14,292 nucleotides of DNA. It comes from an uncultured Methylococcaceae bacterium. Lineage in GTDB: Bacteria > Pseudomonadota > Gammaproteobacteria > Methylococcales > Methylomonadaceae. The stretch covers positions 1-14,292 of the forward strand of contig CAIVAH010000144.1 of NCBI GenBank assembly GCA_903903765.1. Direction: 5' to 3'. Numbering within the stretch: the stretch's first letter is position 1; each line of letters opens with the position of its first letter. The position numbers and the translations under genes were made by a program. Below, piece after piece: positions 6,535 through 14,292 of this stretch. Under the pieces are notes generated by a model that did no database searches, was not told where the DNA came from, and saw nothing but the letters and a program-made list of their open reading frames with translations.

Positions 6535-7109
6535 TGACTAATCAAATTATTCTTGCATCTGCTTCTCCACGACGGAGAGAACTTCTTGATCAAATTAAAG
6601 TCACTTATCAAGTCCACGCGGTTGATTTAGATGAGACACCTTTAATTAATGAATCACCACTTATATATGTTCAAAGAGTAGCGGCAGAAAAATCAGCTTT
6701 GTGTCAAAGACAACTTAAGTCTAGTTTGCCAGTGTTGGCAGCAGATACTTCGGTGATTTTGGATAATATGATTATGGGTAAACCCAAAGATGAAGCTGAT
6801 GCTTTGGCAATGTTAACTCAATTATCTGGTAAGACACACCAAGTTATCACTGCTGTGTCTTTAAGAGGGCGTGAGCATTTTGAAGCGATTAGCATTACTG
6901 AAGTTACCTTTAGAGTTTTATCCGAACGGGAGATTTTGAGTTATTGGCGGACAGGTGAGCCTTTGGATAAAGCGGGTAGTTATGCCATTCAGGGTTTAGG
7001 TGGATTATTCGTAAAGTCAATTGTGGGTAGTTTTTCAGGTGTAGTTGGTTTACCATTGTTTGAAACAGCCCAGTTATTATCTAAACAAGGAATAGAGTTA
7101 ATAAAATGA
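6534..7109 (+). CDS. Maf-family dTTP/UTP pyrophosphatase (YhdE type)
   Basis: Cytoplasmic nucleotide pyrophosphatase that hydrolyses dTTP, UTP and modified pyrimidine nucleotides, a house-cleaning role also linked to septum formation in some bacteria. Residues 8-14 read ASASPRR, the phosphate-binding signature. LAADTSV (68-74) carries the catalytic Asp at 71, MGKPKD (81-86) the conserved Lys, and EPLDKAGSYAIQG followed by GVVGLPLFET completes the Maf fold. The DTSV form and the DKAGSYAIQG stretch point to the YhdE (dTTP/UTP) branch rather than YceF. At 191 residues it is of normal length. ATG overlaps the rlmH stop by one base, and its own TGA overlaps the rng ATG (ATGA), so translation is probably coupled. 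Confidence 0.94.
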   Translation: MTNQIILASASPRRRELLDQIKVTYQVHAVDLDETPLINESPLIYVQRVAAEKSALCQRQLKSSLPVLAADTSVILDNMIMGKPKDEADALAMLTQLSGKTHQVITAVSLRGREHFEAISITEVTFRVLSEREILSYWRTGEPLDKAGSYAIQGLGGLFVKSIVGSFSGVVGLPLFETAQLLSKQGIELIK

Positions 7110-8560
7110 GTGAAGAGATTTTAATCAATGTAACACCACCTGAAACTCGAGTTGCGGTCATTGAAAATGGAGTGTTACAAGAGCTCATTATAGAAAGAAC
7201 GCGTGAGCGCGGTCTAGTAGGTAATATCTATAAAGGTGAGGTGTGTCGAGTATTGCCGGGAATGCAAGCAGCATTTGTTGATATTGGTTTACCTAAAGCG
7301 GCATTTATCCATATTTCTGATTTATGCGCTAAAGATATAGAAGAAAAATCTTCGGATCAAATTGAGCATTATTTGCGTGAAGGTCAGCACCTTGTCGTGC
7401 AGGTGGTTAAAGATCCATTAGGGAGTAAGGGTGCTAGATTGACCACTGAAATTTCTATTCCTTCACGTTATCAAGTTTATATGCCTTATGCAAATAATTC
7501 CGGTGTTTCACAGCGTATTGAAATTGAAGCAGAACGAGCAAGATTGAGAGCGTGTTTGGATTCTTTTAGACTTGAAAATAACTGTGGTGGGTTTATCGCT
7601 AGAACGGCGGCTGAATGTGTGTCAGAGGAAGTACTTCTAGCGGATATGACTTTTTTGTTGAAGTTATGGGAGTCCATTTTAAAGAAAATTGTTTTGGCTA
7701 AAGCTAAGCAATTTATCCATAAAGATTTACCTTTGAGTATAAGAACACTTCGAGACTTGTATAAAGAAAGTTTAGATAGGGTTAGGGTAGATTCTAAAGA
7801 AACTTATAAGAGTTTATTGGAGTTTGCCGAGGTATTTGTCCCAGAAATTGTGCCTGTTATTGAGCATTATTCGGGTGAATGCCCTGTTTTTGATATATAT
7901 AGTGTTGAAGATGAAATTAAGAAAGCCTTGGATCGTAAAGTTAAATTAAAGTCTGGTGGTTATTTGATTTTTGATCAAACCGAAGCGATGACTACTGTTG
8001 ATGTAAATACGGGTGGTTATGTGGGAGGACGTAATCTTGAGGAGACTATCTTTAAAACAAACTTAGAAGCCGCTCAGACGATTGCTAGACAATTAAGACT
8101 CCGCAATTTGGGTGGTATTATCATTATTGATTTTATCGATATGAAAAGTGAAGATCACAAAAAACTAGTCTTGCAAGCCTTGGAGCGACATCTTGAAAAA
8201 GATCGTGCTAAGACTAAAATTACCGAGGTTTCTGTATTGGGTTTGGTTGAAATGACCCGTAAGAGAACGCGAGAAAGTTTACAGCATATTTTGTGTGAAC
8301 CTTGTAATGCATGTGGTGGTCGAGGGGTATTAAAAACTCCTGAGTCTATGTGTTTAGAGATTTTTAGGGAGATTATCCGCGAAGTAAGGCTTTATAAGGT
8401 GCAAACTTTGCTGGTATTGGCATCTAATGAGGTAGTTGAAATGTTGTTAGATGAAGAAGCTGATATGTTGGCTGAGCTAGAAATTTTCTTGGGAGTGCAG
8501 ATTAAATTTAGAGTCGAAGCGCAATATAATCAGGAACAATATGATGTAGTGCTTCTTTAA
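7106..8560 (+). CDS. rng: Ribonuclease G
   Basis: Single-strand endoribonuclease of the RNase E/G family; in E. coli it matures the 5' end of 16S rRNA and cleaves some mRNAs. Length is 484 residues (E. coli 489), without the long C-terminal scaffold of RNase E, so this is RNase G. An S1-like domain occupies about 35-125 (GNIYKGEVCRVLPGMQAAFV). The catalytic DNase I-like region contains AMTTVDVNTGG (294-304) and IIIIDFIDM (338-346), with D299 and D342 as the magnesium ligands. CEPCNACGGRG (397-407) supplies C400 and C403 of the zinc link. The start overlaps the maf stop by four bases. Placement after maf and before yhdP is as in E. coli, although mreBCD, which precedes maf there, is absent here. 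Confidence 0.96.
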   Translation: MSEEILINVTPPETRVAVIENGVLQELIIERTRERGLVGNIYKGEVCRVLPGMQAAFVDIGLPKAAFIHISDLCAKDIEEKSSDQIEHYLREGQHLVVQVVKDPLGSKGARLTTEISIPSRYQVYMPYANNSGVSQRIEIEAERARLRACLDSFRLENNCGGFIARTAAECVSEEVLLADMTFLLKLWESILKKIVLAKAKQFIHKDLPLSIRTLRDLYKESLDRVRVDSKETYKSLLEFAEVFVPEIVPVIEHYSGECPVFDIYSVEDEIKKALDRKVKLKSGGYLIFDQTEAMTTVDVNTGGYVGGRNLEETIFKTNLEAAQTIARQLRLRNLGGIIIIDFIDMKSEDHKKLVLQALERHLEKDRAKTKITEVSVLGLVEMTRKRTRESLQHILCEPCNACGGRGVLKTPESMCLEIFREIIREVRLYKVQTLLVLASNEVVEMLLDEEADMLAELEIFLGVQIKFRVEAQYNQEQYDVVLL

Positions 8561-8568
8561 TAGGGCTT

Positions 8569-11500
8569 ATGATTCATCACCTTCAACGCGCGACACGGCA
8601 TTTAATTTTTTGGTCTCTAATGGGCTTAGCACTGAGCTTAACAACGCTACGAGTTTTTTTGTTAAGTATTGATGATTATAAAGTTGAATTGTCTAACCAT
8701 GTGTCAGAATTAGTTGGAACGCCACTGACTATTGGAAAGTTAACCGCCAATATGCGTGGTTATAGGCCTGAATTGATTCTAACAGATATCAAAATATCGT
8801 CTGTAGTGGCAAATGCACCTCCAGCAATTCAGTTAAAAGAAATTCGCTTAGGCATAAATTTATTAGACGTCCTATTTAATAGGGCAATTTTATCTTCTTC
8901 CAGAGTAAGTTTAGTTGGTGCAAAGCTGGCTGTAATTCGTAAAAAAGACGGAAGTATCTCTATTGTCGGATTAAAAGAAGGCGATGAGCAACCTTTATGG
9001 TTATTGGAAGGTGCTCAATATGAAGTGCTAGCGAGTGAAGTGACATGGTTAGATCAATTAAATAGCGTTAAACCAGTAAAGCTTGAAGCTGTCAATTTAG
9101 CGATCATTAATAAAGACTCACATCATCAAGTTAAGATAATGTCGCAATTGCCGGTGATCTATGGTGATTATGTGACTGCTGTTATGAGTTTTGATGGGAA
9201 TGTTTTTGCCTCATCTGCAATTAATGGGCAAGTATTTGTTGAAGGTAAAAACCTTAAGCTATCGGCAATAAAGTACCTTGATTTGCCAATCAATTTAGCA
9301 ATACATTCGGGTGTGGCTAATGTAAAAGTATGGAGTAATTTGCAGCAGTCGCAATTAGTGGGATTGCAAGCGCAAGTAAATGTAAAAGAAATAAATGTAC
9401 AGCAGGCGGATCAGTTATTTAGTGCTAAGCAATTAAACACCCAATTTAAAGGGAGTTTTCAAGATAAAACTTGGAAGTTTGATGTTACAAAGTTCTTTTT
9501 AGAAACAAATTCTCGTCAGGGAGATACTAAAGTATGGCCTGATGCAGTATTTAGTATCTCAGGTGTGTTAAATGATAATAGTGAACTTCAAAAGCTTTCA
9601 TTTCATATTGAACAGTTAGATTTAAAAGAGCTTGCTTATATTACTCAGTTTTTCGCTCCAATTACTAAACAGCATTTACAATTGTTGCAGCAAGCCGATA
9701 TACAGGGGGTTATAGAAAACTTTGCTTTATTTGCTAACATCACAGATAAGACTTTAGCTATTAAAGGTGTTTTTAAAGATTTAAGTTTTATGCCGTTATT
9801 GGGTGTTCCTGGAATTTCTAATTTAACGGGTGTCATAAAAGGCACTGAAAATTCGGGTGAGTTACGCTTAATTTCGAATAATTCAAAATTTAGCATGACA
9901 GATGTTTTTTTGGAGCCACTTAATATTGAACATATTAAGGCTAAAATCGATTGGTCTAAAACAGCGACTGCTTGGTTTGTTTCTAGTGAGAATATTCATT
10001 TAAACTTACCACACTTTCAAAGTAATAGTCGGTTGCATTTAATTTTTCCGATTTCACAAGACTTGCCTTTCATGGACTTGCAAACTAATTTTGTTAGTGA
10101 TGATGTCAGTTTGTTGACGCCATATTACCCTAAAAAAGTTATGAAGCCAGCCGATGTGGCATGGTTTGATAAAGCTTTCGCTGCTGGAAAAGTTAAGCAA
10201 GGTCAGATACTTTATGTTAGTAAATTGGGTGTATTTCCGTCTCAAAATAATGATGGTGTTTTTGAAACCCGATTGGATGTTGAAGGTTTGACTTTGAATT
10301 ACGCCCCTGATTGGCCATTGATCACAGACATTAAGGGTAAAGTAGATATTCAGCATCGTTATCTAAATTGTGAGATTTTTCAAGGTAAAAGTCATGAATT
10401 GAATATTTCTCAAGCAACAGTCATTAATCCAGAGATGGGTAGAAGTAAAATATTAACGGTAACGGGTAGATTAGAAGGTGAGATAGCTAATGTGTTTAAG
10501 TTTTTAAAGGCATCACCTTTAAATTCTGAAGTAGGGTTTGTTGTTGATGCTCTTACTCCAAAAGGCAATACACCTGTTACGTTAGATTTAACATTACCTT
10601 TAGCTGAGGGTATTTTGCCTAAAGTATTTGGCATGGCTCAGTTTAAGAATGCTAGCCTAAATGTTGACGCTTTAGATCTTTTGGTTAGTCAAGTAGAGGG
10701 TGATTTAAAATTTACCGAACACGGAGTTTATAGTGACACAATTCGAGCTCAGGCTATTAACAATCCCATAAAGGTGAATATTGACAAAGCGGATCATGAG
10801 CAAACTTTTCTAAATATTATTGGCAATGCTAGTATTGAGGATTTACAACATCAATTTGATATTCCGGGTTTGAATTTGGCAAATGGCGTTTTAAATTATC
10901 AATTAAAGCTCGGATTGCCCTATGAAGATAGACCGTCAGAGCTTTTGTTACAGAGTGATTTGCTGGGGGTTAGTTTAGAGTTGCCTAAAATTTTAGCTAA
11001 AACTAAAGAGCAGAGAAAATCATTAGGGTTAACTTTTGGCTTGGGCGGGGACGAGTTTTTACCGATTAAGCTTAATTATAATGAGCAATTTAAAGCAGAT
11101 GTGCAATTAGATTTGAAGGCCCATCGATTTTATTCTGGACAGATTTTAATGGGTGATGGTGATCTGAAGTCCGATAAAGAAGTGGGTTTAAGTGTTGAGA
11201 TTAATGAAACGCCGTTTAATTTTTATGATTGGTCTTCTTTGTTGGCTCAAAAACAAGATGAAAAATCTGCTCCATTGGATATTAAGAAATTAAAAGTTCA
11301 TAGTCAGCAAGCAATGTGGAAAGAGACTCCTTTAGGTCTTTTCGATTTGATTTTAAAATTAGAGCATGGATATTGGGTGGGGGACGTTAAGAGTGCTTTT
11401 ACGACAGGACAGGTAAAAATACCTAAAGATACAAAAGGCCCTGATAAGGTTGATTTAGAATTGAGTTCACTAGATTTATCTGGTTTCAAAGAGTTAGAAA

Positions 11501-12435
11501 ATAAAGTAGAGGCTTCTGGGAAGTCAAACTTAGATCAAGATATTAAGGTAGATGTGTTTCCTAATGATTTGCCATTATTATCATTACATAGTGATCAAAC
11601 TTGGTGGCGTGGTATTGACCTAGGGCATATGACTGTAGAAACGGAAAGAATGCCAGATGGTATGTTTATTAAAAAAATGGATTTACAGGGTGCCGAGCAA
11701 CATTTGCAAGTTTCTGGTACTTGGAAGGTACTTAACGGAACATCAATGACTAATTTGCAAGGGCACTTACATGTAGCCGATGCCGGTGAGTGGCTAGAAA
11801 ATCTTGATATTAGCAAAGATTTTAAAGAGACTGAGGCCAATATTGATTTTTCTGGATATTGGGATGGCGCTCCTTATCAGATGCAATTAAAAAATGTAAA
11901 AGCGGGTATTGATTTTGATTTGAAATCGGGTAGGTTATTAAGTGTAGAGCCTGGTTTTGGAAGATTATTGGGTATTTTGGCCATGGCTCAGTGGGTGAAA
12001 AGAGTTCAATTAGATTTTAGTGATGTTTACAAAGAGGGTTTGTCATTCAACAGTATTAAAGGCCATTTCGATTTAACTGATGGTAAAGCGATAACAAAAG
12101 ATTTAGTGGTTGATGCAATTCCTGCGAAAATTAGTATTGTTGGGAGTGCTGATTTAATTAATGAAAGTCTTGATGAGTTGATTTCAGTGGTACCAAAAAG
12201 TGCTGATGCGTTGCCTATTGCTGGTACAATTGTTGATAAAGTAACTGGTTTAATTGGACAATCATTGACCGGTAAAGACCAAGAGGGTTTTTTCTTTGGG
12301 TATCAGTATTTGGTTAAGGGTACTTGGAGGAATTCACAAGTGATACCTTTACATAAAAATGCTGGTTTAGTTCAAAAGACTTGGTACAGTCTTACGGATT
12401 TTCCTTGGAATAAGGAAAATCAAGAGCAAAAATAA
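8569..12435 (+). CDS. yhdP: YhdP family AsmA-like phospholipid transport protein
   Basis: Very large inner-membrane-anchored protein of the AsmA-like group. In E. coli YhdP, with TamB and YdbH, carries phospholipids across the periplasm to the outer membrane. The product has 1288 residues (E. coli 1266). One membrane anchor lies at about 12-32, followed by an AsmA-like N-terminal segment (TPLTIGKLTANMRGYRPEL), a long beta-rich periplasmic body with many short alternating strands, and the characteristic C-terminal region VEPGFGRLLGILAMAQW (about 1126-1142) and FFFGYQYLVKGTW (about 1241-1253). The N-terminal anchor and beta-rich body fit a periplasm-spanning groove. It starts eight bases after rng with AGGG just upstream. 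No frame break is seen over nearly 3.9 kb. The exact role in this organism is inferred from the family. Confidence 0.93.
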   Translation: MIHHLQRATRHLIFWSLMGLALSLTTLRVFLLSIDDYKVELSNHVSELVGTPLTIGKLTANMRGYRPELILTDIKISSVVANAPPAIQLKEIRLGINLLDVLFNRAILSSSRVSLVGAKLAVIRKKDGSISIVGLKEGDEQPLWLLEGAQYEVLASEVTWLDQLNSVKPVKLEAVNLAIINKDSHHQVKIMSQLPVIYGDYVTAVMSFDGNVFASSAINGQVFVEGKNLKLSAIKYLDLPINLAIHSGVANVKVWSNLQQSQLVGLQAQVNVKEINVQQADQLFSAKQLNTQFKGSFQDKTWKFDVTKFFLETNSRQGDTKVWPDAVFSISGVLNDNSELQKLSFHIEQLDLKELAYITQFFAPITKQHLQLLQQADIQGVIENFALFANITDKTLAIKGVFKDLSFMPLLGVPGISNLTGVIKGTENSGELRLISNNSKFSMTDVFLEPLNIEHIKAKIDWSKTATAWFVSSENIHLNLPHFQSNSRLHLIFPISQDLPFMDLQTNFVSDDVSLLTPYYPKKVMKPADVAWFDKAFAAGKVKQGQILYVSKLGVFPSQNNDGVFETRLDVEGLTLNYAPDWPLITDIKGKVDIQHRYLNCEIFQGKSHELNISQATVINPEMGRSKILTVTGRLEGEIANVFKFLKASPLNSEVGFVVDALTPKGNTPVTLDLTLPLAEGILPKVFGMAQFKNASLNVDALDLLVSQVEGDLKFTEHGVYSDTIRAQAINNPIKVNIDKADHEQTFLNIIGNASIEDLQHQFDIPGLNLANGVLNYQLKLGLPYEDRPSELLLQSDLLGVSLELPKILAKTKEQRKSLGLTFGLGGDEFLPIKLNYNEQFKADVQLDLKAHRFYSGQILMGDGDLKSDKEVGLSVEINETPFNFYDWSSLLAQKQDEKSAPLDIKKLKVHSQQAMWKETPLGLFDLILKLEHGYWVGDVKSAFTTGQVKIPKDTKGPDKVDLELSSLDLSGFKELENKVEASGKSNLDQDIKVDVFPNDLPLLSLHSDQTWWRGIDLGHMTVETERMPDGMFIKKMDLQGAEQHLQVSGTWKVLNGTSMTNLQGHLHVADAGEWLENLDISKDFKETEANIDFSGYWDGAPYQMQLKNVKAGIDFDLKSGRLLSVEPGFGRLLGILAMAQWVKRVQLDFSDVYKEGLSFNSIKGHFDLTDGKAITKDLVVDAIPAKISIVGSADLINESLDELISVVPKSADALPIAGTIVDKVTGLIGQSLTGKDQEGFFFGYQYLVKGTWRNSQVIPLHKNAGLVQKTWYSLTDFPWNKENQEQK

Positions 12436-12444
12436 GAGAGATAT

Positions 12445-13257
12445 ATGATTAAGTGTGCAGCAATTCAAATGGCATCAAGCCCTAGCATCAGTTTTAATTT
12501 ACTAGAAGCAGAAAAGTTAATCTCAGAAGCGGTAAAGGCAGGTGCAAAATTGGTGGCTTTACCAGAAAATTTTGCCCTAATGGGCACTCATGAAACTGAT
12601 AAATTGAATGCAAAAGAAGTAGACGGATTCGGTTCTATTCAAGATTTCTTAGCTAATACATCAAAAAAACATAGCGTATGGATAGTCGGTGGAACCATGC
12701 CCTTAGCGGGAGATTCAAGTCATAAAGTGCGTTCCGCTTGTTTGATTTACAATGATAAAGGTGAGCGAGTAGGGCGTTACGACAAAATACATTTGTTTGA
12801 TGTAAAAGTGCCTGAAACTGATGAAGTTTATCGTGAGTCAGATGCAATTGAACCCGGTACAGACATACAGGTTTTTGATACGCCTTTTGGAAAATTGGGT
12901 GTAGCTATTTGTTATGATTTACGTTTTCCAGAGTTTTTTCGAAAAATGTCTGATTTAGGTGTGGAAATATTGGTGGTTCCTTCAGCTTTTACTGCTGAGA
13001 CCGGATCAGCTCACTGGGAAGTATTATTACGTGCTAGAGCGATTGAAAATTTGTGTTATGTGATTGCACCTAATCAAGGTGGATTTCATCTTAATGGTCG
13101 CAAAACTTATGGCCATAGTATGATTATAGATCCTTGGGGAGTTATTTTAGATTGTTATAAAACTGGTGGTGGTTTTGTATCTGCAGACATTGACTTAGAA
13201 CGCTTACATAAAGTTCGTGGGGCTTTTCCTGTTTTAGATCATCGACGTTTTTTCTAA
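12445..13257 (+). CDS. Carbon-nitrogen hydrolase, Nit1-like (probable deaminated glutathione amidase)
   Basis: Nitrilase-superfamily amidase of 270 residues. The Glu-Lys-Cys triad is complete: LPENF gives E41, YDKIHLFDV gives K114 and GVAICYDLRFPE gives C156. The YDKIHLFDV and CYDLRFPE forms, together with the ARAIENLCYVIAPNQGG stretch and the C-terminal HSMIIDPWG, are typical of the Nit1/YbeM branch, whose members hydrolyse deaminated glutathione as a metabolite-repair reaction. Substrate is inferred from this branch and could differ. AGAGAG lies six bases before the ATG, and the gene starts nine bases after yhdP. A nitrilase gene between yhdP and tldD also occurs in Pseudomonas, to my recollection, which supports a long-standing operon. 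Confidence 0.9.
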   Translation: MIKCAAIQMASSPSISFNLLEAEKLISEAVKAGAKLVALPENFALMGTHETDKLNAKEVDGFGSIQDFLANTSKKHSVWIVGGTMPLAGDSSHKVRSACLIYNDKGERVGRYDKIHLFDVKVPETDEVYRESDAIEPGTDIQVFDTPFGKLGVAICYDLRFPEFFRKMSDLGVEILVVPSAFTAETGSAHWEVLLRARAIENLCYVIAPNQGGFHLNGRKTYGHSMIIDPWGVILDCYKTGGGFVSADIDLERLHKVRGAFPVLDHRRFF

Positions 13258-13267
13258 GTAGTTGAAG

Positions 13268-13897
13268 ATGAAAAAACTAAAGGTTATTTTATTTTGTTTT
13301 TTATTGGATGCTTGCACTGCTCATGATAGTCGTTATCGTGATACAGCAATGCTTGAGAAGCCTCCAGAGTTAAATGCTAATAACGAAATTAAAATAATAG
13401 ATACTAGTTCTGTGAAACAAGACATAGAAGGGACAGGTTTAGGTAATCTGGTTTATCTAAAATCTAATAATCCACCCTTGTTAATTATTAAACAGCCTTT
13501 TGATGTGGCTTGGCAGACTTTAGGGAATGCGTTGAGAGCAGATAAACTTGAGATTACTGATAAAGAGCATGATACAGGCCGGTATTTTGTAACCTATGAT
13601 CCTGATAAGATAAGTGCTGATGATAGTAGTTTCCTCAATAAGACATTGAGTTATTTTGATGATAACAATAACGAAGAACGCTATGTGTTAACTGTAAAGG
13701 ATAACGGTTTAGAAACAGAAGTTACGGCGGCTAATAATTCTGAGCCAAAGCAAAGTTCTAAGAATGATGAAAATGATAAATTGACAACTCAGCCATCTGA
13801 TGGAGCACAAAAGTTGTTATTGTCTATTTTTAAAACAATGAGTGAGCGTTCAAAATACTCCCTTAATAAGGCTGGTCTTTATAATCATAAAGACTAG
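13268..13897 (+). CDS. Short BamC/NlpB-like outer-membrane lipoprotein, 209 aa
   Basis: Probable lipoprotein of the BAM outer-membrane protein assembly complex. A short signal peptide (MKKLKVILFCFLLDA) ends in a lipobox-like LDAC, with Cys16 as the lipidation site; Asp at -2 is unusual. Thr at +2 would permit outer-membrane sorting. The next residues, HDSRYRD, match the SDSRYKR start of the E. coli BamC lasso that binds BamD. LLIIKQPFDVAWQTLGNALR (71-90) and the following LEITDKEHDTGRYFVTYDP match a BamC helix-grip domain, ending with helix LLLSIFKTM. E. coli BamC has 344 residues and two such domains; this one seems to have only one, with an Asn/Asp/Ser/Lys-rich insert at about 157-179. ATG 13268 is preferred over TTG 13262. 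It follows the nitrilase gene by 10 bases. Family fairly sure; complex membership inferred. Confidence 0.72.
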   Translation: MKKLKVILFCFLLDACTAHDSRYRDTAMLEKPPELNANNEIKIIDTSSVKQDIEGTGLGNLVYLKSNNPPLLIIKQPFDVAWQTLGNALRADKLEITDKEHDTGRYFVTYDPDKISADDSSFLNKTLSYFDDNNNEERYVLTVKDNGLETEVTAANNSEPKQSSKNDENDKLTTQPSDGAQKLLLSIFKTMSERSKYSLNKAGLYNHKD

Positions 13898-13899
13898 CC
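13870..13899 (+). repeat. 13-bp hairpin over the bamC-like stop codon
   Basis: GGCTGGTCTTTAT (13870-13882) pairs with ATAAAGACTAGCC (13887-13899) over 13 positions, twelve Watson-Crick and one G-U, around the four-base loop AATC. The stem includes the last codons and the TAG stop (13895-13897). No T tract follows, so it does not look like an intrinsic terminator. It may be an RNA processing or 3'-stabilising element that separates the upstream operon from tldD, which begins 51 bases later. The structure is seen directly; its role is inferred. Confidence 0.6.
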
Positions 13900-13950
13900 G
13901 CATAAGTACGTTATCCCTTTGCATAAGAACAACAATAAATTAATGGTCTA

Positions 13951-14292
13951 ATGGAAATATTAAATTTAGCAAAACAAGCTATTTTGTTGCCTGTTGGTAT
14001 TCAAGATACAGATATCGAAAAAATCATGGCTAGACTAGTAACTTCGAGTGTAGATGCAGCCGATATTTACTTTCAGTCTAGTCATAGTGAATCTTGGGTC
14101 ATGGAAGGCGGCATTATTAAGGAAGGTAGCCATAGTATTGAACAAGGTGTAGGTGTAAGAGCCGTATCAGGAGAGAAAACGGGGTTTGCTTATAGCGACC
14201 GTATTGAATTACCCGTATTACTTGAAGCCGCAAATAATGTCAGAGCCATAGGTCGTCAAGGACAGGACGCGCAGATTGGTTTGATTCATGCC
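13951..14292 (+). CDS. tldD: TldD metalloprotease subunit (5' part only)
   Basis: TldD forms a heterodimeric zinc protease with TldE/PmbA in the cytoplasm, which degrades unfolded peptides, matures microcin B17 and degrades the CcdA antitoxin in E. coli. The first 114 codons are present and run to the window edge. DIYFQSSHSESWVMEGGIIK and EQGVGVRAVSGEKTGFAYSD match the TldD N-terminal domain closely. The HExxxH zinc site is expected further downstream, outside the window. The start ATG at 13951 has no obvious Shine-Dalgarno. A 53-base gap and a hairpin at the end of the preceding gene separate it from the tighter upstream run, so it may be expressed partly on its own. The yhdP-to-tldD order is conserved in gammaproteobacteria. 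Confidence 0.95.
   Translation, partial: MEILNLAKQAILLPVGIQDTDIEKIMARLVTSSVDAADIYFQSSHSESWVMEGGIIKEGSHSIEQGVGVRAVSGEKTGFAYSDRIELPVLLEAANNVRAIGRQGQDAQIGLIHA

Noticed and set aside
10054..10356. 100-codon antisense open frame within yhdP, and similar shorter antisense frames at 9645-9896, 11595-11840 and 12653-12847
   Set aside because: They are opposite strongly conserved coding sequence, have no ribosome sites, and their translations are of shadow-like composition.
13900..13927. Two GCATAAG copies 21 bases apart before tldD
   Set aside because: Seven-base matches in AT-rich DNA are easily due to chance and neither sits at a recognisable promoter position.
1..14292. Mobile, defence, CRISPR, toxin-antitoxin or tRNA elements
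   Set aside because: Scanning both strands showed no array of repeats, transposase, integrase, toxin-antitoxin pair or tRNA fold; the window is core metabolism and cell maintenance.

Overview
The window reads as the chromosome of an AT-rich gammaproteobacterium. Nearly every protein is recognisably close to its E. coli or Pseudomonas counterpart (PrlC, PcnB, FolK, PanB/C/D, RlmH, Maf/YhdE, RNase G, YhdP, TldD). The order maf-rng-yhdP-nitrilase-tldD is also a gammaproteobacterial arrangement. I cannot fix the family from the sequence alone; an AT-rich free-living or symbiotic lineage such as a methanotroph is possible but only a guess. I saw no IS element, prophage, CRISPR array, tRNA or rRNA.

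Left arm (1-1560, minus strand): a 59-residue membrane microprotein, an RDD-family membrane protein beginning at TTG immediately after the microprotein's stop codon and in the same frame, then the first 280 codons of oligopeptidase A (prlC), which runs off the left edge. An 18-bp perfect dyad lies between the RDD gene and prlC.

Middle (1561-6030, plus strand): a divergent intergenic region leads into pcnB, folK, panB, panC and panD. pcnB appears to start at a rare ATT codon, as is known for E. coli pcnB. folK supplies a step of folate synthesis; panB, panC and panD give the pantothenate/CoA precursor steps (ketopantoate, beta-alanine and their condensation). The ketopantoate reductase step is not encoded here. 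A strong intrinsic terminator follows panD.

Right arm (6067-14292, plus strand): a tightly packed run of rlmH, maf, rng, yhdP, a nitrilase-family amidase, a short BamC-like lipoprotein gene and the start of tldD. The first three overlap by 1 and 4 bases; the next gaps are 8 to 10 bases, then 53 bases before tldD. The genes cover ribosome modification, nucleotide-pool cleaning, rRNA/mRNA processing, phospholipid delivery to the outer membrane, metabolite repair, outer-membrane protein assembly and proteolysis. A 13-bp hairpin covers the stop codon of the bamC-like gene.

Overall this is housekeeping DNA and I do not find a new defence or mobile system. The points most worth a second look are the non-AUG start of pcnB, the reduced BamC-like protein beside yhdP, the single-stop junction between the microprotein and the RDD gene, the Fur-box-like dyad upstream of prlC, and the hairpin over the bamC stop.
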